Shown: piece after piece, positions 10,337 to 20,087 of the stretch
Position numbering within the stretch: position 1 is the first letter of the stretch
How the letters are laid out: each line of letters starts with the position of its first letter
DNA from: Polysphondylium violaceum
Taxonomy: Eukaryota > Evosea > Eumycetozoa > Dictyosteliales > Dictyosteliaceae
Assembly: GCA_000277445.1 (NCBI GenBank)
Contig: AJWJ01000451.1
Coordinates: forward strand, 1-20,087
DNA: 20,087 nt
Direction: 5' to 3'
Program-made: the position numbers and the translations under genes
Notes under the pieces: model-generated
What the model saw: only the letters and a program-made list of their open reading frames with translations
Database searches by the model: none
Told to the model about the DNA's origin: nothing

Positions 10337-10947
10337 ACACTGATGTGATATAAATATATTTATGCATTAATACACTACAAAGGTGTTTGGTTTTTTATGT
10401 AAGCGAATCAGTCTAGACTGTGTAGTTCTCTCAACAAATCATCATAAATGTTTAGACATGTAAATTATTATGTGATGATATAATAGTGATATAGAAATAA
10501 TAATATTGTATTACATATATAAAGTGTAATAAATACTATTTGTAGTAGTTGTAGTAAAATTATCACATTCAATCGATGTCTGTGTAAAATTTCTCACAAC
10601 GATATTGGATTCATAATTTGTCCATTATTAATAAATCTTTATTATTTTTAAGATTTAGATTTAATCAAAAAATATTAGATTTAGATGTCTGTGTTTTGTG
10701 TGTGTGATTTCCCTTATTGTAAAAACATGTTGACCTATGAAAAAATAAAAAAATAAAAAAAAATAAAAAAATTGAAAGTAAATTTCATCTGATTCGTGTC
10801 ATTTTTTTTTTGCATTTACATCCAATATCTGATATTAACCCACACACCACATAGAGATATATAGCCATCATAGAAATAATATAGATTGAAATAATCAATA
10901 ATAACAATAAAAAGTATATCACCTCTTTTGGACTGTAACGAATAAAA

Positions 10948-12199
10948 ATGGATCCCTATCACTCTGCTACTCATCAAAGAAGATTAAAACAGATTCAGTA
11001 AGTTACACCACCTGATTACCCTATATAGATATACAATCATATATGGTTGAGAACAACTAGCAACAGAAATGATAACAAACTAATACATACCCTCAAAGAG
11101 GTCATTTTACTACACCTCAATCATTAAAGGTATTACCACAGTTTTCAATGAATTATAATAACAATAGGTCAATTATAATCAATATGTGGGATAAACTACT
11201 ACTCTCTTCAAAGGTATGTGTATTTGTTATTATTATTGTAATATATCAAATCAATCAATGATGATATTAATTTCACATCACACAACCTAATTAGGTAGGG
11301 GCAACAGTTATACCACCTTTAACAGCTTATTATATATTTAAATTAATTAAAGGAAAACAACATATGAAATTAATAACAAACAAAGATATAGAGCTTATAA
11401 TTAAAGAGATTAGTGGAAATGATATATTGGATAACTGTGTGAAATTGGCAGGAAAGGTGATTGGTCTATTTGGGGTATTGCAAATATCTGAACGAATGCA
11501 AACATATCTAGGCGTTAAGCTAACCTTTAGCAGAAGTTATCAATTACTTTTAACCCTATCTTCCATATTAGAGACAATCATGTCTTTTACAAAAATAACT
11601 CAAAAGTAAGAGATATTATTATTTATTTCTACACTTGATGCCAAAGGATTCATCCATCTCTAACAAAACTAATATAAAATAATACTCTATGTAGATGGGG
11701 CTTTGTGTTTTGTATAGTTAGTATTATTTATAGTTTAATTTACACGAGAATGTTGTATTTGACATTGGTGCATAACAGAAAGGTAGAAAGAATATTGTCA
11801 GTGACCAACAATGGTAAAACTCAGGGTGTGGCAATGAATATACCCGGGTTGGGTGCATGGGGATGTGTGGTATCAATAACTTTGTGGATATGGTTAAAGG
11901 AAGCTAAACGATTGGCTCAAAGTACTGGTGGTATTTTAACTATGACTGGATTCATGTTTTCATCAATAGCAGCAATCAGAGTTGGATTACGGGCTGCATC
12001 GACATCATTTCCAGGCCTAACTCCATTTGAAGGCAGTGCTGCTGTGGTTATTGCAATTATTCTTGGTGCCCTCCCTTTAATCCCCTATTGGTCCGTGTCG
12101 GAATGGTCACGTGCTCTTTTGTCTGGTTATTTATCAATTATATTTTCAATGATTATCAATTCTTATTTTGCATGGAGAAAACCTCATCCACTCCTTTAA
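10948..12199 (+). CDS. multi-pass membrane protein, unrecognised, four exons
   Basis: Exons are 10948-10997, 11168-11213, 11295-11605 and 11695-12199, with GTAAGT, GTATGT and GTAAGA donors and AG acceptors. Joined in frame they give 303 residues. Only the acceptor at 11168 keeps exon 2 open; two nearby AG sites lead to stops. The alternative is a start at the internal ATG in exon 2 (MWDKLLLSSK). Hydrophobic stretches lie at about 33-49, 82-95, 137-161, 190-204, 217-234, 251-267 and 277-295, so five to seven membrane spans are likely. A longer soluble part (about 50-80) follows the first. The short C-terminal tail is RKPHPLL. I do not recognise the family. The first half, with DNCVKLAGKVIGLFGVLQ and a Leu-rich helix, faintly recalls peroxisomal PEX11 proteins, but this is too weak to use as a name. 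Confidence 0.75.
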
Positions 12200-12338
12200 T
12201 CACCAATCAGTAATACGCTACCGATAATAATCATTTAGTAGTAAATGATTTGTAATATAATATAAACACACTACTTGGATAATAATAAAATTACTACCGC
12301 CGATACCACTATTATTGTTGTTTATTATTAGTTTAAAA

Positions 12339-12803
12339 CTAAAGAGATAATATTATAGGTAAAACTATTGTCAACAACAATGTAGTTGTTGGAATTACAG
12401 TTTTACTAGACAATGAATAAAGTCTAACATTAATACCATAGTTGTCTTCACATTCACCGTCTTTTAGTGTATGATAGGATCTAGGTGAATAGTCATTGAT
12501 ACAATCTTGTTCAGAATTATAAGAAGACGAAACAAAACTATGGATATCATCGCTATATCTAATTCTAAAAAATAAAGCCGATCCAATTTCTTCGGAACAA
12601 GGAGAAAGAAATCTAGAGCATTCATTTACTTGATACTTGTTACACCAAGCTTGTCCATTACAACCCTGGTATTCACTATCTGTTTGATTATCACCCCCAT
12701 CATTTGTTCTACAATACTGACAGTACAAAACACTTTCACTATTTATCAATTGAATCAAAATTTGAAATAATATTAAATAGACAAGTAATTCTATTTTTGT
12801 CAT
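12339..12803 (-). CDS. small Cys-rich secreted protein, probably GPI-anchored
   Basis: A single-exon gene for 154 residues. Residues 1-21 (MTKIELLVYLILFQILIQLI) form a signal peptide. The mature part holds eight cysteines (28, 31, 48, 54, 62, 69, 101, 118), including a CQYC pair and GCNGQAWCNKYQVNEC, which would suit four disulfides. The last 20 residues are hydrophobic with no charged tail, preceded by SLSSK at about 130-134; this is the usual pattern of a GPI-attachment signal, with cleavage near Ser132-133. So it is probably a small cell-surface protein. I do not recognise the Cys pattern as a named domain. It ends 139 bases from the convergent membrane-protein gene. The opening hydrophobic segment could instead be an anchor, but its position and length favour a cleaved signal. 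Confidence 0.75.
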   Translation of the reverse strand: MTKIELLVYLILFQILIQLINSESVLYCQYCRTNDGGDNQTDSEYQGCNGQAWCNKYQVNECSRFLSPCSEEIGSALFFRIRYSDDIHSFVSSSYNSEQDCINDYSPRSYHTLKDGECEDNYGINVRLYSLSSKTVIPTTTLLLTIVLPIILSL

Positions 12804-13161
12804 GATGTCTAATTAATTATGTGAGGAAAAAAAATGATAGTTTTGTATGTGTGTTCAGCCAATATTTTATATTTATATGTTTTCTTTTTTTATTTTTTTT
12901 TCCATATCAACAAGTATTTATACGCATAAAATAAATTAAAAAATAAAATAAAACATCAACTTGACTATTTTAGTCGGCTCTTCTATATATTGGTATTGAA
13001 GAGATTCATCATATAAATAAAAACAATCATTTATTTACTAATTTCGACCAAATGATCAAATTTGGTAAAAATAGGGTGTGTGGTGACCTAATTTAGGACA
13101 AAGCGTGAAGACAAAGAGAGTAAGCGATAATAATAATAATAATTAAATAATAGTATTTATT
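12804..13161. other. spacer upstream of the Cys-rich protein gene
   Basis: These 358 AT-rich bases lie between the start of the Cys-rich protein gene and the 3' end of the dihydrouridine synthase gene, both on the minus strand. They must hold the promoter of the former and the polyadenylation region of the latter. An A/T run at about 12885-12901 lies 82-98 bases upstream of the Cys-rich gene's start. I see nothing else recognisable. Confidence 0.6.
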
Positions 13162-15291
13162 TTAACCTTGAGCTTCATAAGAGTTTGAATTGTGTTTTGG
13201 CACAAAACTAAAACTATCATTAACGGGACCAAGAAACATTTCAGATATTTTAATCCAATCAGATACTTTATTACTAGCAAGCAAAGTCTCCATCTCTGAT
13301 CTACCAAAGAAATTGGGTGGTCTTTCGTTCATCTTGTGAATATATCCATCCTCTAATAAACCTGCTGGAATGTATCTGTGTGTAAATGAAAGCCAATTTA
13401 ATAAAAACTTTCTAGTATTATCGACACCCTAATATTGGTATGTATTAGTATATGTAGGTAGATAATAAGAATAATAAGAATGAATAGGACTTACAATTTG
13501 ATCAGAACCAAAATGATCTAAACCATAGTTGACATAATCTTTATACAAATCTAAACGTTCTTGGGGGGTGATATCCCACACTCTCTTTTCTTTGATCTCG
13601 GTAAAAATCCATGGTTTGATGAGGGCTCCTCTGGCGATCATAAGAGAAGAGACTTTGGAGGTGTCATAGATTTTAAGGGCGTCTTGGTAGTTTGATAGAT
13701 CACCATTGCCAATCAAAGGAATAGGAGAGACCTCGGCACACTTTGCGACGTATTCCCAATTGGCCAAACGAGAGTAACGTTGAGCTCGAGATCTGCCATG
13801 AAGGGTGACAGCAGATGCTCCCCAGTTTTGGAGATTGGGTATGATTTTGTGGGCATTGGGCGAGTCTTCCAACTTGCCTATTCTCATTTTAATTGTGACG
13901 GGACAGGTGAGAATCGATGATGCACCTCTGAGAAGTTGTTCAATCTTGTTGGGACGGTCACAGAGTGCGGCACCAGCACCACTGTTGCACACCAAATCGA
14001 TGGGACAGCCGGCGTTGATGTCGACAAAATCGCAGTCAACCTCATTTTCAATAAACTCTGCACAACGTAAAAAGGTGTCTACGTAAGCACCTGCCAATTG
14101 AATGCCAAACTTATCTTCAGAGGGATGACGTTTCATTAATGCCAATTCAGACTTTGTTCCCTCAACCATCTTTGTAGTGAAGGCCATCTCACCACAAGTA
14201 ATGTCTACACCCAACTTTTTGCATATTCTTCTAAAGGGTAAATTACCAACAGTGGTCAATGGTGCCAAATATAATTGGTTCTTAAAGTCTATCTTTTTCT
14301 TTTCACATGCTTTCAAAGGTACTTCAATATGTATTTCAGTGCCTTCATGACTTGTTGTTGTTACTTTAATATTGTTGTTATTACTATCTTCTTGAACAAC
14401 AGTAGTGGTGGTTGTTGTGGTAGTTGGTTCTTGTTGATTTGGTTTAATTTCATCTGTACCTGTAGCTGAAACTGTAGTGGTTGTGGTTGTTGTAGAGGTT
14501 TCACTATTATCAGATTTAATCTTTTTGTTTGGTCTATCTTGATCGAGGTCTTGATCAGTATCTTTGTTTTTACCTCCCTGTTTTCTTGGATTTAGTTTCT
14601 TTGCATTGATGCCGTGTTTCTTAAAGTACTCGTCACATCTTGTAAAAGGATACATATTCTTTTTCAATTGTAATTGAATGTCGACTGGAATTTCATTAAT
14701 GATTTTCATATTATCAAACTTGGAAGCCAACTCTTGATTCACAATTGACTTGTTACCCTCGATATGATCCTTGCCAAATAAACATGCGAGACCAAATCTA
14801 CATTTTCCATATTGTTCAAACAATATACATTTGCCAAGATTGGGTGGCTTTGATTCAAGGTATTTCTCAATATCATGACTATATTTACATGTATCTTGGG
14901 TGTCGCATTCACCACTTTGAATGATTTTTACACACAACTATAATAGTAGAGTTGTAGCAATATTAATGGTTTTGTTTCATTAATTAATCTATATATTGTT
15001 TAAAAAACAGTTCTGTTTTATGCTTACTTTATCTTCATTTTTAGGGAAATTAATTCTCGCTGCTTGTTTACCCTTTTTATTGTCTGTTTTTGGTGGCAAT
15101 CTATCACTACGTTCAGTAATTGTAACTGGTAAAAGAAATTCTTGTTTAATACGAGCTTCACCTGCTTTTATAATAATTTCTGATGTTGATTTATCGTCTG
15201 TAGTGGTGGTTGCAGGAGTAGGAAGACTAGCTTCTTCTACTTTCTTATCATCTACACTATTGATAGTAGTAGCATCTGATACTGTCTCCAT
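13162..15291 (-). CDS. dus3l: tRNA-dihydrouridine(47) synthase (DUS3-like), three exons
   Basis: Exons are 15028-15291, 13495-14937 and 13162-13428, with introns of 90 bases (GTAAGC...ATAG) and 66 bases (GTAAGT...TTAG), both in phase 0. They encode 657 residues; human DUS3L has 650. Two CCCH zinc fingers come first: Cys90, Cys99, Cys105, His109, then Cys125, Cys134, Cys140, His146. A low-complexity linker follows, with polythreonine runs at about 236-243 and 260-267. The flavin-binding TIM barrel starts near 308 ([20 protein letters not shown]), with the catalytic cysteine at about 399 in the NAGCPID motif, then KMRIG and the late-barrel motifs LIGNGD and [11 protein letters not shown]. The enzyme uses FMN and NAD(P)H to reduce uridine 47 of tRNA variable loops, and in some organisms mRNA uridines. 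Exon 3 carries the helical C-terminal domain. The second intron is the shortest safe case in the window. Confidence 0.95.
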
Positions 15292-15517
15292 TGTTTTATA
15301 TCTAAATCAAAAGATTAAAAAAAAAAGAGATAAAAAACGAAGAAAAAATGAGAAAAAATTAAAAATAAATAAAAAAAAAATAAAAACGAAGAAAAAATAA
15401 ATTACAAAAAGTTTTTCATATGAACTTTAATTTATAGATTTTAAGATTTATTATGATTTGAAAGTTGGTAATACTATTAATTTAATCGATTAAATATTTA
15501 AATTAATTTTAGAGGCC

Positions 15518-18048
15518 TTATTTTTTACCGCCTTGTTTGTTTTTGTGTCTCTTGACCAAGAAAAGAGTGACGAGGACGATGGTGACAAGACCAAAGAAAC
15601 AAGGGATAACAATGGCTGGAACCAACCATCTGATTCTGTTGTCTTTGTCGGATGGTACACCTTTGACTGTGACCTTGGACGAGGCACTTGATCCATTGAC
15701 ACCTACAACGAGATCATATTCTGTATCGTTTTCATATTCGTCGGTGATCTTGGCCAAGTTACATGTGATACGATTGTAATTTTCAACTGCTGGATTTTCA
15801 CAAATAAATTGACCAACGGAAACAGAGAGTGGGTTGTTGAAACTGTATCCATCAATTGTCAAAACACCACCATCTTTGTTAATCTCGCTGACGCTATTGA
15901 TGGAGGGTGGGGCATATGAAAAGAGGATTTGGTTTGGATTAGAGACCTCAACGCCTTGGTTGCTCACGACAATGTTACTGTTCTTTCCAGAGCCAGCAGG
16001 GAGATTGCAAGACAACAGGGTTCTATCGTCACTAACGGTTGGCTCTGTGCACTCTATTTCACCGACTTTGATGGTAGTGACACCGGTGGCGTTGAAAAAG
16101 TTTCCTCTGATGGCGAGGTTGCCACCAGCAGTAGAGATGGGATCGTGACCGCTGATGACGGTCTTTAATGGGAAGTTGAGAATATTGGATGGCTGGCTTC
16201 CGACAGAGATAGAGATGCTGCCTGGGTTGGCAGTCTCGGGAATGTGGAATTTGATATAATCTTGATCGTCGACGGTGGCTGGAACAACTTGGGTGTTGAA
16301 AAAGGTGATCTTGACATCACTCACACCACGGCCAAAGTTTGAACCCTTGATGATACCATAGCCAAAGTCTTGCTCAACAGTGTCAATTTTGGGAGGGATG
16401 TAGGAAAAGACACCTGGGGCAGTCATGCCATCGATGCTGAGGATGACAGTGTGGTTGGCACCAACACCGGGTGGGGCGTAACAAGAAACAGAGGTTCCCT
16501 TGGTGGCGTTGGCAGTTTGTGTGAAACCGGTGCAATTGAAACCTTGGTTGTCTTTATCTTTGAGCGAGGCCTTGGTTGGATCCAAAAATTCACCGACAAT
16601 GACAATGGTGGAGCCTCTGGTGGCAGCCTTGCTGATGCTCTTGATGATTGGAGTGATCTTGAAAATAGAGGCAATAGATGTCTTAGTTGCAGAGATTTTA
16701 ACTTGGAGCTTACCATTGACGGTGCTGGCTGGGAGTGTGACATTTAATTGAGTTTCATCGTTGCTGATAGCAGAGGACTTGATGCCAGCAGCACCATTGA
16801 CAATAACTTCAGAGGTAGAAACCTCACCCAAACAGCTACCTGTAACAACAAAGAGATTTCCAATTTGTTTGATGCTGCTGATGGTTGGGAAACCATAAGA
16901 GAATTTTACAGTGGCTGCATCACTCTTGATAGAGTCAATTTCAACAAAAACATCCAAGTTGTCGTCGTTTCCAGCGGGCATATCGCAAACGAGGTGAGTG
17001 AAAACACCTTCTTGTGGATTGACTGGTTTGGCACATTCAGTGGTACCAACTGTTACCTTGACAACGGATGGAGTGCCGTCTTCCTTTACAGCGTTCAAGT
17101 ATTTACCAGTGACAGTGACCTTACCACCCTTGTTTGGAACAGATGAAATGCCAGTGACTATTGGTTTAATTACGAGATCATAAGGAGCAGCAGATTTAAT
17201 TCCGTCGACAGTGACTTCAATTTTATGGCTAGAGGTGGTGTTGGTGGGGTAACTAAAGACAAGCTTTTGGAAATCAGCACTGACAATGGCACCATTTACA
17301 TCGACAAGAGCTTTACCATCAACGGTGATAGCAATGACACTGGCATTGTTGAAAAAGTTGTCACCAACAACACTAAATTTACCGTCGGCGTCCATTGTGT
17401 GAGAGGCAATGGTTGGGGCGGCAAAATTGATCGACATGGTCTTTTTGTCATAGGTAATATCAATCTTTCCAGTACCTGGTGGGAATGTGATTGAGTATTT
17501 GGTGTAATCGCCAGCATTGACCAAAGCTAAATTTAAATCTTCATTTTCATATGATTGACCATTGATCATGGCAGAAAAACTCTTGACAAGGGTGGGATTG
17601 ATTTGTAAAAAGTATGCAGTAAAAGTTTGATTGGATCCACTGGTCTTTGGTGGTGCAAGGCTTTCAATGTAACCAAATTTGTCAAAAGGACTGCTCTTGG
17701 TAAGTACTTTACCAGCTGAAGTATATTTATAGATAAAAGTCTGGGCGTCCCAAAGTTTAACATAATTTTTAAATTCAAAGATACAATCTGGACTACAACT
17801 TTCAGGTGTCAATGTGACAGAAGTTGAGTTATAAAGGAATTGAATTGATTCCATTTTATCTTGGACAAATGTAAATCTTGTTACATTTTGACTTTTAATA
17901 TCCACTATTGAGTAAAAATAATATTAGTATTTATTGTTGAGATTAAACATTAATTAATGAATTCATGAATCAAGGACTTACATGAATGGATAAATGATAT
18001 TGATGTACATAATATTAAAAATAGTAATATAGATGATAGCTTCTTCAT
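15518..18048 (-). CDS. type I membrane protein with about seven IPT/TIG domains
   Basis: Exon 1 (17982-18048) encodes a 22-residue signal peptide (MKKLSSILLFLILCTSISFI). A 77-base intron (GTAAGT...ATAG) splits the next codon, and exon 2 (15518-17904) carries the rest; total 817 residues. After an N-terminal part with a Cys pair at about 59 and 63, Ig-like IPT/TIG units begin near 186, 270, 362, 441, 527, 605 and 689; typical cores read ISSVPNKGGKVTVTGKYLN and SEINKDGGVLTIDGYSFN. A membrane span lies at about 782-806, followed by an 11-residue basic tail ending GGKK. Many NxT/S sites (such as NATG, NNAS, NGSS, NCTG) suggest N-glycosylation. The layout is that of dictyostelid surface adhesion or recognition proteins such as the Tgr family, but I cannot say it is one of them. 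Strong use of GTC, ACC, GCC and CCA codons suggests high expression. Confidence 0.87.
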
Positions 18049-18564
18049 CTTTTATATTATAATTTTATCCAAGATTTATAAATATGTAGATAGATATATA
18101 ATTTTAAAATGAAAAGTTAAGATGGCAAATGAAAATTTATATTTATGTTGATTGATTGAGTAGAGTTGAATATTACAAAAATTTGGTTTATTTCCAAAAT
18201 AAATTACCATTTGTTAATTTAAATAAACAACCCTTATTTATTTTTTTTTATTATTTTTATATATGTGTGTGGATGGTGAGGGGGTATGTGGAGAATATGG
18301 TTCATCATCATTTAGATGGGTATGGAAGGTAATCGAGTAGCCAATTGGAGGGAGTAGTTATAAATAGTTTAACTTTGCAGTACTGTATAATGAAATTGGT
18401 ATATTATATACTATACAATCATATCCTTAACACACGCTCACATGCACACAGATACCCCAATAGGGAATAATCATTTGTGTGTTATATATGTTTATTTACC
18501 AATGAATATGTTTTTTATTCAACTTCCTATACCACACAACATAATCATAATCAAAAGAGAGCAT

Positions 18565-18611
18565 TGTATGTGTGTGGGGGGTGGGTGTGTGGGTGAGAGT
18601 GGTGTGTGTTT
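18565..18611. promoter_or_regulatory. G/T-rich tract, G-box-like
   Basis: An almost pure G/T strand of about 47 bases with the cores TGTGTGGGGGGTGGG and TGTGTGGGTG. It lies about 520-560 bases upstream of the IPT/TIG gene start. It resembles GBF-type G-boxes of Dictyostelium in composition; binding is inference. Confidence 0.45.
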
Positions 18612-19375
18612 TTGATCAATTTGGAGTACAAATAAAAAAAAAAAGAAAAAACCTACCCCAAAGAGAGAGTATGTGAATAGTTTTGCAATTCCATTAATGT
18701 TGTTTTATGATAATATTTACCCTCTTTCCTCTTTTGTGTTTGAAATAAATAATGTATTTCTTAATTGAGATTTGTAGAATGTGTTAAAATGAATTCTTCA
18801 TTTTCTATTTATAGATATAACTCTATACTATCAAAATAAATATATCAACTATGCATATTGCGTTACGGTTCCGATCTATTCTTTTAAGATGCAATCAAGA
18901 TGCATGAAATCAACATGTTTGTCGCAGTTACTAATCAATTGAATTAATCTAAACGTTAAGAAGTTTATCAAACATAAAATAATGATAAACAAACAAACGT
19001 TATTATTCCTATTTGTTGATATGATAATACAACACAACCTTGACAACTATATAGAAAATCAATGATATTTTGTTCTTGTGTGTGCTATCTCCTTGAGAGG
19101 CTCTATTGTGGATCATTGAGTTTATTTTTGAGAGTGAATGAGAATGAGAGGTGTGTTAACTGTGTGGATCTGTCTTTGTTGCCTGTGTTTGAAAGGCTTT
19201 AACATTCATGCATCCAAATCTATGACAGTTGAAGGAATCACATTCTTTATTGGATGGAGTGTGTTGTGTGTGGGGGTATAATGTTTTTTAAAAAAATTCA
19301 AAGTGCCAAAAATGAATCTCGAGGGCCTCAGATAACGAGGGTACCCCCTAATCTATGTAGATATTTCCTCAAAAA

Positions 19376-19390
19376 TGGATCTGTGATCCA
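19376..19390. repeat. palindrome TGGATC-TGT-GATCCA in a GC-richer island
   Basis: Six-base inverted repeats around a three-base centre, within a segment (about 19313-19407) that is clearly less AT-rich than its surroundings and also holds CTCGAG, GGGCC and GGGTACCC. It may be part of a structured non-coding RNA or a protein site. Confidence 0.5.
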
Positions 19391-19472
19391 AAGCCTGCGA
19401 AAAACGAATATATTATAATATTGATTATTTTAACAACACTAACACAATATTTATTTTAAATTTAATTTTAAG

Positions 19473-19513
19473 TTCTTTTTTTTTTTTTTTTTTTCTTTTT
19501 TTTTTTTCTTTTT
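19473..19513. repeat. T-rich homopolymer tract
   Basis: About 38 T broken by only two or three C. Tracts of this sort mark promoters and 3' ends alike in dictyostelid genomes, and no gene is close enough to assign it. Confidence 0.8.
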
Positions 19514-20087
19514 ATTTAATTACTGGAACACAACCTTTGTCCAACCAAGTACTGTGTTTATTTAAAGTGTATGCTCAACACTCTGATGAATCAATAGACA
19601 AAACTAAACAAGTTTATTAATTTTCGGGTAAGATATAGACACACACAACAAATCAATATATATATTTATATCTATGTACACAATTGTATTTTCATGATGC
19701 ACCCACCCATGTTTTTTTTTTTTGTGCGAGATATATTCACACACAATGGGGGTTTCAACAAAACACAATTTACAATTGACACAAGACACACATACAAAGA
19801 ATAAAAGGACGGTCGTCCCTGTTATCTAATTTCCTATCTATCCATCTCTATTAGGTTATAACCTTCTTAAACATCTGATAGATAAATATGAGTGTGGTGT
19901 GTATATATGTGTTATTCATCAATCAATCAAATAAATAACACACACAATGCATATAAGCACAGAAGCACAATCACTTGCCATATAAAAGTTTTTGTTTGCT
20001 GAGGTTGTTTTTCTTAGGAAGTTAAATTTTTTTTTTTTTTATTTTTTTTAATTTATAAGGAATGGTGGTTTTTTTTGAATTTTTTTT

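Larger units (their letters stand above)
8859..10947. promoter_or_regulatory. 2.1 kb gene-free divergent intergenic region with G/T-rich tracts
   Basis: The start codons of the small gene (left) and the membrane-protein gene (right) face away from each other across this stretch, and I find no convincing exon in it. It is AT-rich with many strand-biased G/T runs: about 9326-9372 (gtgaaggtgaaggtg, then ggtggggttgtgaggggg), 9721-9730, 9793-9800, 10070-10101 (a GGT repeat), 10171-10206 (GGGGGG followed by CCCACACC and ACCCCAC) and 10314-10336. Such GT-rich and CACACCC-like motifs resemble the G-boxes bound by the developmental factor GBF in Dictyostelium. There is also a 12-base palindrome at 9936-9947 and a six-pair inverted repeat at 9957-9975. 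The assignment as control DNA is inferred from content and position. Confidence 0.5.
18049..20087. promoter_or_regulatory. 2 kb gene-free region upstream of the IPT/TIG gene
   Basis: No exon with credible splice sites or codon use is visible. The stretch is AT-rich with G/T-rich boxes at about 18263-18299 (ATGTGTGTGGATGG then GAGGGGGTATGTGG), 18565-18611 and 19253-19280, and a C/A-rich segment at about 18428-18453 (ACACACGCTCACATGCACAC). It also has a GC-richer island at about 19313-19407 and a long T tract at 19473-19513. The density of G-box-like motifs suits the control region of a developmentally regulated gene. The far right (19820-20087) could instead belong to a gene beyond the window. 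Confidence 0.5.

Noticed and set aside
11142-11168. Earlier acceptor sites for exon 2 of the membrane-protein gene
   Set aside because: Both nearby upstream AG sites put exon 2 in a frame that meets a TGA at once; only the acceptor at 11168 reads through.
13805-14086. Plus-strand frame of 93 codons
   Set aside because: Antisense to the conserved catalytic barrel of the dihydrouridine synthase.
16370-17494. Several plus-strand open frames of 60 to 130 codons
   Set aside because: They are antisense to the IPT/TIG gene; its repeated, less AT-rich codons leave the opposite strand open by chance.
19604-19789. Minus-strand open frame of 61 codons with several cysteines
   Set aside because: It lies in CA- and AT-rich simple sequence, has no splice context or family resemblance, and its Cys and Ile content follows from base composition.

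Overview
The window looks like a piece of chromosome from a social amoeba (Dictyostelia). Evidence: very AT-rich intergenic DNA with long A or T runs; moderately AT-rich, compact genes; short introns (66 to 170 bases) with GTAAGT or GTATGT donors and AG acceptors; threonine/asparagine/glutamine-rich low-complexity protein segments; and a membrane protein built of IPT/TIG repeats. Coding DNA seems less AT-rich than I would expect of Dictyostelium discoideum, so a group 1 or 2 dictyostelid (Cavenderia- or Heterostelium-like) is my guess. The species is inference.

Layout, left to right. A tRNA-Asp(GUC) gene lies on the minus strand at 46-117. Then come 780 bases without a gene but with short GC-rich islands and hairpins. 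Two minus-strand genes follow: the AAA+ ATPase RuvB-like 1 (pontin), with one intron, and a mitochondrial-type PPR protein. The PPR gene diverges from a plus-strand gene for NAA25/Mdm20, the auxiliary subunit of the NatB N-terminal acetyltransferase. Convergent to NAA25 is a three-exon gene for ATG101, a subunit of the Atg1/ULK autophagy-initiation complex. I assembled it from short exons by splice-site and protein logic. A tiny three-exon gene (66 residues) follows at 8529-8858.

The next 2 kb (8859-10947) has no recognisable gene. It is full of G/T-rich, G-box-like tracts and separates the tiny gene from a divergent four-exon multi-pass membrane protein I do not recognise. Convergent to that is a small Cys-rich, probably GPI-anchored secreted protein. 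Two more minus-strand genes complete the coding part: tRNA-dihydrouridine synthase 3 (DUS3L type, three exons) and a type I membrane protein with about seven IPT/TIG domains (two exons, signal peptide in exon 1). The last 2 kb is another G/T-rich gene-free stretch, presumably the upstream region of the IPT/TIG gene.

The genes do not form a pathway. Most are ordinary housekeeping genes (chromatin remodelling, protein N-acetylation, autophagy, tRNA modification, organelle RNA). The surface or secreted proteins and the tiny gene sit beside long G/T-rich intergenic regions, as developmentally regulated dictyostelid genes often do. I saw no retroelement, DNA transposon, virus-like element or CRISPR array. 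I found no clear new biological system; the best leads are the tiny gene, the hairpin-bearing region near the tRNA, the ATG101 WF-finger change and the unrecognised membrane protein.
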